Source of the DNA: Methanosarcina sp. UBA293
GTDB lineage: Archaea > Halobacteriota > Methanosarcinia > Methanosarcinales > Methanosarcinaceae
Direction of reading: 5' to 3'
Length of the DNA: 64,000 nucleotides
NCBI GenBank assembly: GCA_002499445.1
Contig: DALS01000046.1
Coordinates: 1 to 64,000 of the forward strand
The stretch's first letter is position 1; the number at the start of each line of letters is the position of its first letter. This document shows, one piece after another, positions 37,160-45,454 of this stretch. The notes beneath the pieces are model-generated. The model searched no databases. It worked only from the letters and a program-made list of their open reading frames with translations, and was not told where the DNA came from. Position numbers and translations under genes: made by a program.

Positions 37160-37325
37160 AGCAAGAAGTAAGAAAGAAATCCAGGAAGAAGTCAAGAGAG
37201 AAATCAAGAAAGAATAAAGAAAGAAATCCAGGAAGAATAAAGAAAGAAATCCAGGAAGAATAAAGAAAGAAATCCAGGAAGAATAAAGAAAGAAGTCAAG
37301 AGAGAAATCAAGAAAGAAATTCAGG
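37160..37325. repeat. Purine-rich 23-base tandem repeat
   Basis: Several units of AAAGAAAGAAATCCAGGAAG plus AAT and variants between the flavoprotein and nitroreductase genes. The plus strand is almost pure purine, and frames read KKEIQEE with stops. It looks like replication slippage of a transcribed spacer. Confidence 0.8.
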
Positions 37326-37385
37326 GGAGGAAGTTTATTGACTTCTTACCCACCTTTTTCCGGAAAAAATAAAGGAGGCACTCGT

Positions 37386-37910
37386 ATGGATACTCTTGAA
37401 GCGATTCACACTCGGCGAAGCATTCGAAAATACACAGACCGGCCGGTTCCTCAAGAACTTGTTACCGAACTGCTCCGGGCTGCCATGAGCGCTCCGTCTG
37501 CGGTCAATGCCCAGCCCTGGATCTTTATTGTTATCGATGACAGGAAGCTCCTTGACGAAATTCCCACATTCAGCCCCTATGCAAGCATGTGCAGGGAAGC
37601 TCCTCTTGCAATCCTTGTCTGTGGAGATATAACGCTTGAAAAGGCTCCCGGATACTGGGTCCAGGACTGCTCAGCAGCTACCCAGAACCTCCTGCTTGCA
37701 GCCCATGCTGCCGGGCTTGGAGCAGTCTGGACCGGGATTTATCCTATGAAGGACCGGATTGAAGGTTTCCGGAAAGCCTTTGGATTGCCTGAACACATAA
37801 TTCCTCTTGCTTTTGTACCAGTAGGTTATCCTGACCAGAAGCCCGAATATCAAAACCGGTATAGACAAGACAAAGTTTACTATAACAGGTACGGTAAGAA
37901 GAGGGAATGA
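37386..37910 (+). CDS. Nitroreductase family protein
   Basis: 174 residues from ATG 37386, which has AAAGGAGG eight bases upstream; an earlier ATG-like start at 37338 (TTG) would add 16 residues. The FMN site signature IHTRRSIRKYTDRPVPQE at the N-terminus, SAPSAVNAQPWIFIVI and the later VPVGYPDQKPE are typical. Such enzymes use FMN and NAD(P)H to reduce nitro groups, quinones or flavins. It follows the Isf gene in the same direction and precedes an ABM protein and a second Isf, which suggests an oxidative or electrophile stress cluster. Confidence 0.92.
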   Translation: MDTLEAIHTRRSIRKYTDRPVPQELVTELLRAAMSAPSAVNAQPWIFIVIDDRKLLDEIPTFSPYASMCREAPLAILVCGDITLEKAPGYWVQDCSAATQNLLLAAHAAGLGAVWTGIYPMKDRIEGFRKAFGLPEHIIPLAFVPVGYPDQKPEYQNRYRQDKVYYNRYGKKRE

Positions 37911-38000
37911 AACTCTAGAGCCGACAGAAGAAGGTTTCGTACTGTTTCAGGCAAACAACAAATTCGGGAAAAGAACTTTTGATAAGAGGCTGGTGATTTA

Positions 38001-38291
38001 TTGACAATAAGAGTGGTTGCAAAAAATTATGTTAAGCCTGAAAAGGTTCAGGAATTCATGGATTTATGCAAAAACCTTGTTGAAGCGACATTAAAAGAAG
38101 AAGGCTGCATAGAGTATGGGTTGTATCAGGAATTGGGGAATTCAGGAATCCTGACGTTCTTAGAAGAGTGGAAAGACGAAAAAAGCCTGGATGAACATTT
38201 AAACTCCAATCATTTCAGGAAAATATTTCCTTTGTTTTCTGAGTATCTTGAAAAAGAGACTGAAGTTAACGTGTACAGAAGAACGCTATAA
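38001..38291 (+). CDS. Antibiotic biosynthesis monooxygenase (ABM) domain protein
   Basis: 96 residues starting at TTG 38001 (TTGACAATAAGAG), with GAGG about ten bases before. The single ABM domain is clear: VKPEKVQEFMDLCKNLVEAT, EGCIEYGLYQE, FLEEWKDEKSLDEHLNSNHF. Members are small ferredoxin-like dimers that oxidise quinols or act on heme or other aromatic substrates without a cofactor. Position between a nitroreductase and an iron-sulfur flavoprotein supports a redox defence or quinone-like role. Confidence 0.88.
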   Translation: MTIRVVAKNYVKPEKVQEFMDLCKNLVEATLKEEGCIEYGLYQELGNSGILTFLEEWKDEKSLDEHLNSNHFRKIFPLFSEYLEKETEVNVYRRTL

Positions 38292-38418
38292 TAACGCTGT
38301 AATTTGCCTGGTACTCTGGCTATGATTTATCTATGTATGATTAGGGAAAGTAGCCACAGCAGAGAAAACGGCAGAAAATAAAGAAAAATAAAGGTAGTGC
38401 ACTGGAGGAATAAGGAAA

Positions 38419-38994
38419 ATGAAAGTTGTCGCGTTTAATGGAAGCCCTAGAAAGGATGGGAATACAGTAGCTCTTATAAAGCACGTCCTCTCAGAACTTG
38501 AAAAGGAAGGAGTAGAGACTGAAATTGTGCAGGTCGGGGGAAAGAGCATCCACGGCTGTACAGCCTGCGGGAAATGCTTTGAAAATGCAGACAAAAAATG
38601 CATAACTGACAATGATATAGTTAACGAATGTATTGAGAAAATGCTCGAAGCCGACGGGATAATTCTGGCTTCGCCTACCTATTTTGCAGACCTGACCCCC
38701 GAACTTAAAGCCCTTATCGACAGGGCGGGTTTCGTTGCTAAAGCTAACAGTGAGATGTTCAGGTATAAAGTTGGAGCAGCAGTCGTTGCAGTGCGCAGGG
38801 CAGGATCAATTCATGTTTTTGACTCTATCAACCATTTCTTCACAATTTCCCAGATGATAATTCCAGGATCAAGCTACTGGAATATAGGAATGGGACTTGC
38901 CGAAGGCGATGTTGAAAAAGATGAAGAGGGCATCCGGACCATGCAGACTCTGGGCCAGAATATGGCCTGGCTTTTGAAGAAGCTCGGTACATAA
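38419..38994 (+). CDS. Iron-sulfur flavoprotein (Isf-like), second copy
   Basis: 191 residues with the same fold as the protein at 36580. [17 protein letters not shown] binds FMN, and [15 protein letters not shown] is the cysteine motif, here with seven residues before the last cysteine, against five in the first copy. [19 protein letters not shown] follows. A GGAGGAATAAGG stretch precedes the ATG. The two Isf-like proteins are about as long as each other but differ enough to have separate partners. Confidence 0.9.
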   Translation: MKVVAFNGSPRKDGNTVALIKHVLSELEKEGVETEIVQVGGKSIHGCTACGKCFENADKKCITDNDIVNECIEKMLEADGIILASPTYFADLTPELKALIDRAGFVAKANSEMFRYKVGAAVVAVRRAGSIHVFDSINHFFTISQMIIPGSSYWNIGMGLAEGDVEKDEEGIRTMQTLGQNMAWLLKKLGT

Positions 38995-39005
38995 GTTATA
39001 GCCAG

Positions 39006-39080
39006 CCTCCCGGATCCTGTCTCGGGAGGACGTTCATTTTTTAAAAAGAGTTGGGGGTTTTCAGTCACCCTTTTTTTGAA
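39006..39080. terminator. Terminator and single palindromic repeat between convergent genes
   Basis: CCTCCCG (39006-39012) pairs with CGGGAGG (39023-39029), followed by a TTTTTT run on the plus strand. Close behind is ACCCTTTTTTTGAAAGGGTT (39066-39085), a one-hairpin member of the palindromic repeat family found elsewhere in the window. Confidence 0.6.
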
Positions 39081-39084
39081 AGGG

Positions 39085-39849
39085 TTAGAGTTTGATCCGC
39101 CACTCGCTTGCAAAGATGAGCATGGATTCTTTTCTGAGCTGGCCTACGAGGCATACATTTGCTTTTTTTGCGGCTTCAACGCCTGAGTCGAAGGGCATGG
39201 CTTTGGTGGCAATGAGAGGGATTCCTGCCCTGGCGGCTTTTGTGACCATGTAGGCGGGCTGCCTGCCTGTAGAAAGCATATAATGCTGTGAGAGGTCAAG
39301 GCCCCTGAGGAAGGCGGCTCCTACGGCTTTGTCTACTGCGTTATGTCTTCCGACATCGACAATCTGGACTGCGAGTTTTCCTTCTCTGTCTATCAGGGCT
39401 GCCAGATGAGTTCCTCTTGTAAGTCTGTATATATCGGATTCAAGGTATCCTGTGCCTGCAAAAACGGCTTGCGGCTCAAAAACCGAGTCTGAATCGACAA
39501 AGATTTCTGTGCTGGTTTTTTCATCATCTCCGGCTTTTCCAGCATTTCCGGCGGTTTCGGTACTGAGAGCCTGTTTGACCTGTTTGTCCTCCCGAGTCAG
39601 GATATATACCTCGCTCCTTTTCACTTCAACGTTTTCAATTTCCCCGAAACTGACAACGCCTTCTGTGATCAAATGGCCAACTGCAAGCTCTTTAAGTTCG
39701 AATGGAGAGGCAAAAAGCGTCGTAAAAAGTTTTCCATTGAGAAAAAGTTTAACAGGGCATTCTCTTGCGAGCAGCACTTTAATATCTTCGGCTCTGCCGT
39801 CGGAATAAATTTTTTTCGCAGGGTAAGGAGTGGTATATTTTTCAGGCAT
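39085..39849 (-). CDS. fdhD: FdhD-like protein lacking the catalytic CxxC
   Basis: 254 residues from ATG 39849. The FdhD fold is clear: PFELKELAVGHLITEG, VDVGRHNAVDKAVGAAFL, STGRQPAYMVTKAARAGIPLI and the closing CLVGQLRKESMLIF. In E. coli FdhD a CxxC pair moves sulfur from IscS to the molybdenum cofactor of formate dehydrogenase. Here the corresponding region (before GTGYLESDIYRLTRGTHLAAL) has no cysteine; the only cysteines are in ECPVK near the start and NVCLVG near the end. The sulfur transfer step may use other residues, or the protein may only bind the cofactor. A role with formylmethanofuran dehydrogenase is possible. Confidence 0.88.
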   Translation of the reverse strand: MPEKYTTPYPAKKIYSDGRAEDIKVLLARECPVKLFLNGKLFTTLFASPFELKELAVGHLITEGVVSFGEIENVEVKRSEVYILTREDKQVKQALSTETAGNAGKAGDDEKTSTEIFVDSDSVFEPQAVFAGTGYLESDIYRLTRGTHLAALIDREGKLAVQIVDVGRHNAVDKAVGAAFLRGLDLSQHYMLSTGRQPAYMVTKAARAGIPLIATKAMPFDSGVEAAKKANVCLVGQLRKESMLIFASEWRIKL

Positions 39850-39921
39850 ATAGATCAATTTCTCGCTTTTTCAATATATGGCGAACATATGTATCCATAT
39901 GCCTTTTCTTTTTCCATCAGC

Positions 39922-41400
39922 TCAGATAGAGCTCAGGTAGACTGCAAGATAGTCTATATCTATCGATTTCCCCTTATCCGCGTAAATATTCAAATTAAAT
40001 TCCAGGTCAGACGGATCACTTATTGATACGCCGCTTACAGTCTGTTTATATATACACCAATTATTATTATATTTGTCAGCCGATAATGAAAGCGGTTTTC
40101 CTGCAATAGACATAGACATAGATGGAGCATTATTAGAATTCTGAGGTTGGTAAACCATTAAAATCGTAACTGAACTTGGCTGGGATTCAAATTCTGTAAA
40201 ACCATTAAATCCAAATGTTGATTCAAACGAATTATTGTATAGATTACACGTAAGTACGTTGCTACTTTTAGAGTATTTCGTACCCAAATTATTGTCTTCT
40301 GTATTTTTTATCGAAAGGTCAACTGGGGTGCCACCGTCCATCAGAGGAAATAGGTCTATTCCAGTGTTAGAAGCAGTATTAAAATAATACCACTGATTCA
40401 GTTTCATCATATTTTGATACCTGAGTGGTATAATTTCTGCACTTATTGCCGCTTCACTTACATAGAGACCTTCCAGAGTTTTAGTTCCACTGGGCAGGAA
40501 AGAGAAGCGCACAGAATTAGGGCACACAGAATCAGGAATCAATTTAACAGTGTAATCCGTTCCAGGTATAAGCCCTTTATCCTGCGCAATTTCATTGAAA
40601 TATGTAAACCAGGCATCCGGGTATTTTGTGGCAATTGTCAGATCAAAAGCATTGACAGTTGCGTTGTTGATTTTGCTGCTGTTGTATATGGGCATAGCTT
40701 CCAATCCTGTTAAACGGAGAGGAATAACGGCATTTGATGAAACAGAATTAGGTTTGCCAAAGAGTTGAACCGCACGGATAGCAACCGTGTAACTGCCTTT
40801 ATTCGTTTCGTTTTCTTCTATAGTGAATACGGGAGACTGTTTCATTATGGAACTTTTACCATCTGCGAGGATTAGGGCTCCATTTTCATACCTGAAAATC
40901 TGGTCCGGATACTGCCTGTTACCTGAATAACAGCTTATTCCGCCGCACTCAAGAGGAGGAAAGTAGGGATTTACTGTTTGATCAGTAGTGTACGGCGTTA
41001 TGATCATTCTGCACTTTTCCTTATTTACCTCAAGTTTTCCTTCCGACTTAGAAGGTTCGAAAATCGGAACCTCCCCTCCCCCAATATTAAAAGGTACGGT
41101 TGTTGAAAGCGAATCTTTAGAATAACCACCTGATTCCATGAGCTGGGAGAGCATGTCGATCCTGACTTTTACTCCCACCATGTTGTTCCATATGTCGTGA
41201 GTGTGACCCTGTTCCGCGTCATTTTTCCATTCCGGGACATATTCAAGCCTGACTACGGAAAATATCGTGAATATTAGCCCAAAAAATAATATTGCTAGAA
41301 TAGCTGTTGCAGCAGCAGACTCAGACTTTGAAAAACGGGAGAATAGCCCGGCTTTCTCTATTTCGGTCTCTTTTCTTGTAACGGAGGTGTCAGGAAGCAT
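39922..41400 (-). CDS. Large pilin-like surface protein (DUF7289-type)
   Basis: 492 residues. A short basic start precedes FSKSESAAATAILAILFFGLIFTIFSV (residues about 24-50), a pilin-like hydrophobic helix. Then comes a conserved YVPEWKNDAEQGHTHDIWNNM segment and a long beta-rich outside region. The middle of the protein shares with the next gene the pattern PFNIGGGEVP, SGNRQYPDQIFRYENGALIL and RLTGLEAMPIYNSSK. It is the last gene of a minus-strand set of three. Related to archaeal DUF7289 proteins, likely minor pilins or pseudopilins at the cell surface. The C-terminal about 130 residues, absent in the neighbour, look like a carbohydrate-binding jelly roll. Confidence 0.75.
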   Translation of the reverse strand: MLPDTSVTRKETEIEKAGLFSRFSKSESAAATAILAILFFGLIFTIFSVVRLEYVPEWKNDAEQGHTHDIWNNMVGVKVRIDMLSQLMESGGYSKDSLSTTVPFNIGGGEVPIFEPSKSEGKLEVNKEKCRMIITPYTTDQTVNPYFPPLECGGISCYSGNRQYPDQIFRYENGALILADGKSSIMKQSPVFTIEENETNKGSYTVAIRAVQLFGKPNSVSSNAVIPLRLTGLEAMPIYNSSKINNATVNAFDLTIATKYPDAWFTYFNEIAQDKGLIPGTDYTVKLIPDSVCPNSVRFSFLPSGTKTLEGLYVSEAAISAEIIPLRYQNMMKLNQWYYFNTASNTGIDLFPLMDGGTPVDLSIKNTEDNNLGTKYSKSSNVLTCNLYNNSFESTFGFNGFTEFESQPSSVTILMVYQPQNSNNAPSMSMSIAGKPLSLSADKYNNNWCIYKQTVSGVSISDPSDLEFNLNIYADKGKSIDIDYLAVYLSSI

Positions 41401-41464
41401 TTTCGAAACCCTTGAGTTGTGATCTTATTCTTGTTCTTAGACTTTCCCTTGCATTCCTTTTAAT

Positions 41465-42553
41465 TCAATTCAAGCCGATTCCGGGTTCAGCCTTGACCAC
41501 GGTTTCACTGATGTACAATCCTTTCAAACCCTTCTTTGTGTCTGAATTTTCTTTTGGGAAGGTCAAACTTACGAAAGGTATTTCTGCATCTGGATAAAGT
41601 TTCGGGTTCCATGGTTCAATGTAACAGTCTGCATTAGGATCTATGTTTGCATCCGTAGCTACTCTCATGTTTGCATCCGTAGCTACTTTCTTAAAATACT
41701 GCTCCCAGGCATCAGGATTTTTCGTATAAACTGTTAGTTTCAATCTTTCCAGGTTTTCTCCAACCTTCTTATTGCTGTCATACCAGGGTCTATAATCAAT
41801 TCCTGTTAGGCGAAGAGAACATCCCGCATTTGAGGAAATAGCCTGTGGAGGAGCATAAGGTTTCTGGAATATCCTTACAGCATTTATAGAGACATTGTAT
41901 TTAGTGTCACTATATTCGTTATCCAGTGCCCTGGAAAAACGGATCGAAGGATAGAGCATCATAACTGACTGCTCTCCCTGGTCAAGAATCAGAGCTCCGT
42001 TTTCATAACTGATATTCTGATCCACGTAATACCTGTTGTGAGAATTGTAAGTAATGGTGCCACAGTTGATTAATTGAGAATAGTTGCCAGGATTTTTAGG
42101 GTCTGGATCTTTAGGTTCAACTTCTATGCTCATCGTACAACTCTCTCTGTTTACAGAAAGACTTCCGCTTGATTTGATGGAACCTATAAGTGGGAGATCT
42201 CCACCTCCCATATGGAAAGGAACACTTATAATTAATTGAGGAACTGAAGAACTCGGGTATGGAGAATTAGGGGAAGAGGAATTGGGGCTTGAAGCAAGGA
42301 CAATTGACATCATATCGATTTTTGACTTAACTTCTGCCATATCCTCACATATATCACCCATATGGGAATATTCAGCATCGCTTTTCCACTCAGGGATATA
42401 GAATACGCATGTGAAAGTTAACACCGAAAATATGATTCCCAGCAACAATACTGCCCCAATGGCAGTTGCTGTTGCAGATTCCGAATTGACAAAAAACTTT
42501 TTTTCTGATCCAGTTTTGTCTCGATTACTTTTTGACATTTTTTTCAGCCCCAT
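41465..42553 (-). CDS. Pilin-like surface protein (DUF7289-type), shorter paralogue
   Basis: 362 residues. NSESATATAIGAVLLLGIIFSVLTFTCV (about residues 23-50) is the pilin-like helix, followed by YIPEWKSDAEYSHMGDICEDM, almost the same as its neighbour. PFHMGGGDLPLIG, YYVDQNISYENGALIL and RLTGIDYRPWYDSNK match the neighbour in order. Near the C-terminus an eight-residue unit VATDANMR / VATDANID is duplicated by an exact 24-base repeat at about 41645-41692, a recent slip. It is 64 bases from the longer paralogue. Likely a pseudopilin-like subunit of the same structure. Confidence 0.75.
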   Translation of the reverse strand: MGLKKMSKSNRDKTGSEKKFFVNSESATATAIGAVLLLGIIFSVLTFTCVFYIPEWKSDAEYSHMGDICEDMAEVKSKIDMMSIVLASSPNSSSPNSPYPSSSVPQLIISVPFHMGGGDLPLIGSIKSSGSLSVNRESCTMSIEVEPKDPDPKNPGNYSQLINCGTITYNSHNRYYVDQNISYENGALILDQGEQSVMMLYPSIRFSRALDNEYSDTKYNVSINAVRIFQKPYAPPQAISSNAGCSLRLTGIDYRPWYDSNKKVGENLERLKLTVYTKNPDAWEQYFKKVATDANMRVATDANIDPNADCYIEPWNPKLYPDAEIPFVSLTFPKENSDTKKGLKGLYISETVVKAEPGIGLN

Positions 42554-42570
42554 GCCTTAGTCTCCTAGTT

Positions 42571-43659
42571 TTATACATTAGGTTCCACGTGGACCCCCAC
42601 AAAATCTACACAGCCAACTTTATTGTCTGATGCTGCGTTTCCCAGAAATGAAAACCTGACCTTGAGGTTTTCCAGATCGTCCTTAGTTTTCACATATTGA
42701 GTTATATCATAAGTGGTCGCACCAATGGTCTCAGTAGGGCCTCCGTTAGCGTCTACACAATCTCGGATAGTTTTATAATTTTCTGAAAGAGTTGTGGGTG
42801 GCGTGGAATCCGTCAGAGGAGCTATCTTTATCCATTCAGAACCAGTAGACACCTCAAGTTTTAGAGTGTCCGGGCTGCAGTCGTGAATCTGGTAAATTAT
42901 CCTTAAAAAAGTGTTAAATGAATTTGGAATGCCCATCTCATCTGCATCTATTCCAAAAGTGTAATCTTCATAAGTCAAATTGTCATTTATAATATTAGAT
43001 TTTGTAAGATATGTATCATCAATCCCGGCAACCGACTCTGTAGGCATCCATCCACTGGTACTGCTGTAAACACTCCCATAAGGGTGTGGAGTAATCCAGT
43101 AAGAAAGTTTCCAGGGACCTCCCTGAAGTACTGCTTTCTGAATCACTTGCTGGGACGGTATGTCAACAATGAACATACTTACGAGATCCTCGTTCTCAAG
43201 GTTTATTCTATTTCCCTCTTGGAGCTTACCACTGTTAGTGTAAATTACAATACAATCTCCAAGCGTGACAGTGAATATATCCTTAGGATTCCCCTTAGGG
43301 TCCAAGAGTTTAACTATTGAAGGATCTTTAGCTATTAGAGGGTCGGACATATCGAAAATCTGCTGCTTGGACTCAGGCTGATTTGGACTTTGGACATAAA
43401 GTATAACTTTGATTTCGTCAAGATCGATAACTTCTCCCCCACTGTGCACAATCTGAATAGTATCGGAACCTGTATCGATTTTTTCACTCAGGTCAACATG
43501 TGGAATATGTTCCGGCTTCACAACTCCCCCATCGGAAAATACAGTCAGAGCAATTGTAGAAAATGCTAAAACGACTATACTTATCATAAGTAGTTGCCCA
43601 TATACCTCTGAGACTGCATGGCAATTCTGGCCAAGTGCCCTGCGCTTTTTACCCTCCAT
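42571..43659 (-). CDS. Type IV pilin N-terminal domain protein
   Basis: 362 residues. The class III signal region CHAVSEVYGQLLMISIVVLAFSTIALTVFS (residues about 13-42) is the archaeal pilin N-terminal domain, cleaved by a PibD-type peptidase near the charged-to-hydrophobic junction. The next section (SDTIQIVHSGGEVIDLDEIKVILYV) is the beta-sandwich usual in this family, and the C-terminal half resembles a jelly-roll binding domain. It is the first of three consecutive minus-strand surface protein genes and has a longer upstream AT-rich region that holds remnants of another pilin gene. Confidence 0.82.
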   Translation of the reverse strand: MEGKKRRALGQNCHAVSEVYGQLLMISIVVLAFSTIALTVFSDGGVVKPEHIPHVDLSEKIDTGSDTIQIVHSGGEVIDLDEIKVILYVQSPNQPESKQQIFDMSDPLIAKDPSIVKLLDPKGNPKDIFTVTLGDCIVIYTNSGKLQEGNRINLENEDLVSMFIVDIPSQQVIQKAVLQGGPWKLSYWITPHPYGSVYSSTSGWMPTESVAGIDDTYLTKSNIINDNLTYEDYTFGIDADEMGIPNSFNTFLRIIYQIHDCSPDTLKLEVSTGSEWIKIAPLTDSTPPTTLSENYKTIRDCVDANGGPTETIGATTYDITQYVKTKDDLENLKVRFSFLGNAASDNKVGCVDFVGVHVEPNV

Positions 43660-43789
43660 GACAAAATCACCTACTAAAAATTAACCCCTTGACTTTCTAA
43701 ATTATCTCTAATCAGATATTAACCTGACTGTTCGATTAAAATTATAAAGTTCCGGAAGTCAATAGCCATCTTGAAAAATAAAAGAAGTA

Positions 43790-44060
43790 AGTTGAATCTA
43801 CTAATTCTTTAATAAATTAAGTGATACTTAAATAAAAAAGAATAAATGTACAATATAAGGTTAACGCTAAATTGATTAGCATGCATTTTGGGAGTTAAAA
43901 GAATCCGAAAGATTCTGTCCGAATACGTTTAACTACCCAAGAAAACGGGTGAAACCTGTACAGTTAATTTGTGATACTTATCAGATCATTGCAACAAGGA
44001 TGTAAAGTTCTAAAAACATTTTAAGCACCTGCTTAAGGCGCTTTTCTTCTTTTTTACTTA
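43790..44060 (+). pseudogene. Leader and tail of a deleted pilin gene
   Basis: Plus-strand sequence that mirrors the ends of the intact pilin locus at 44240-44890. The leader matches (TGTCCGAATACGTTTAAC against TGTCCGAATACGCTTAAC), and the 3' end matches too (AGGATGTAAAGTTCTAAAAACA against AGAATGTAAGGTTCTAAAAACA, followed in both by TTTAAGCACCT and a hairpin). The whole coding body between the two has gone, leaving about 60 unrelated bases. This is what deletion inside one copy of a tandem pilin duplication would leave. Confidence 0.65.
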
Positions 44061-44397
44061 ATCTGCTTTTACCCGAGTTTTTTATCTTCGTTTTTCTTCA
44101 TATAGCTTACAACTTTGTAAGATTTAATCCTCCAACTTTATAAAACGTTTTTATTAAAAATCGTCAAATCTGTCTGAGAAAAGTTATTAAACTAGAAATG
44201 CTAATAGTCATTTTGCTGAATGAAGAAACTAAGATGATACGACTAACTCTTTAATAAATTCAGCAAAAACTTATGCACAAAAGAAGAAATGTATGATATG
44301 AAATTAAAATTAAGAATTATTTAACTATATAATTTGGGTGTTAAAAGTAATTCGACAGATATCCTGTCCGAATACGCTTAACATGGGGGAGAAATAT

Positions 44398-44844
44398 ATG
44401 GATTTTAAGAAATTATTTAGAAAAGATGAGAAAGCAGTTTCCCCGGTTATCGGTGTCATCCTTATGGTTGCAATAACCGTCATTCTTGCCGCCGCAATCG
44501 GATCTTCTGTCTTTAGTAAGGGAACTGCCGAGTCTGCACCGCAGGCTAATCTAAACATTAAAGCAGCCGGAATTAATACTACAACAGGAGATATAAAATT
44601 CGAACACCTTGGTGGAAGCGATGTTAATTTCGATAAAAATATAACAAAAGTTATGGCAACTGTTGGTAGTAATAATAACTCTGAAACGATTGATGCAAGC
44701 TCTCTTGGTATTTTCGGTGTCGGTGACGTCAAAAAAATACCCATTGGAGGAACGCATACTATTACTACAGGCCAAACTGTTAATATTAAAGTTATTGATA
44801 TCCAGACTAATCAGATGATCTGTGACAAGAATGTAAGGTTCTAA
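44398..44844 (+). CDS. Small type IV pilin, archaeal
   Basis: 148 residues from ATG 44398, with GGGGGAG seven bases upstream; a longer frame from 44338 is not supported. The class III signal peptide is explicit: basic FKKLFRKDEKAVSP, then VIGVILMVAITVILAAAIGSSVF. The EKAVSPVIGVILMVAITV block is the classic archaeal pilin N-terminus, in which cleavage occurs before the hydrophobic helix. The rest forms a beta-rich head with threonine and asparagine repeats. It is opposite in strand to the other pilin genes, with its own leader and terminator, and is the likely major pilin. Confidence 0.9.
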   Translation: MDFKKLFRKDEKAVSPVIGVILMVAITVILAAAIGSSVFSKGTAESAPQANLNIKAAGINTTTGDIKFEHLGGSDVNFDKNITKVMATVGSNNNSETIDASSLGIFGVGDVKKIPIGGTHTITTGQTVNIKVIDIQTNQMICDKNVRF

Positions 44845-44856
44845 AAACAAATTTAA

Positions 44857-44905
44857 GCACCTCAATCAGGTGCCTTTCCTCTTTTTGATTCTGATTCTTT
44901 TTTCC
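44857..44905 (+). terminator. Terminator of the small pilin gene
   Basis: GCACCT (44857-44862) pairs with AGGTGC (44868-44873) over a five-base loop, and T-rich sequence follows. A diverged copy of the hairpin remains at about 44023-44041 behind the deleted pilin. Confidence 0.65.
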
Positions 44906-45454
44906 GAAATCTTCTCATTGTCTCTTCGGCACGGACTTTTACAAAATTACTTTTAATTCTTGAAAGCTTTAGTGAGGCAAAATTTTGAGAATCGAATTTT
45001 CACTTATGTTATCTTTACTTGAAGATCCAGATCAATTAATTTGAGTTTCGATTTATAAGTCCTTGTGGATACTGTTTTGAAAACGATGACTTTATCGATG
45101 GCGGCTTTGCAGGCATCAATACAGAATTTTTGCTTCCAGGGTCACCCGCCTTTAAAGAGTTGACATTTGATTTTCGATTTTTCCAGCGCAGTTAGAAATT
45201 CTATCTTTAATTAATCAAAGCCGCCTGGCTCCAGCGGGCAAAGGCGCGGGAAAAGAGCGAACGAAAAAACGTAATTCGGCCCCTGAGAATAGAATCAATA
45301 GTTAGCCTCAGAACCCCATTTTTGGAAAAGGAGAATACTGTACAGGTATCGATTGAGAATGTAGTCTTTGCTTTTATTGAGGAGGCAAAAAAGAGAAATT
45401 GAGAGTTTTTCCAGTCGCCCTCTCAACTTCTCTCCACAACTCAGAGTACACAGC
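44906..45454. other. Intergenic region, possible decayed sequence
   Basis: Between the convergent small pilin and TadC/FlaJ-like genes. A patch near 45200-45290 is more GC-rich, and short protein-like reading appears on the minus strand in changing frames. I cannot identify a product; it may be the trace of a lost gene. Confidence 0.3.
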
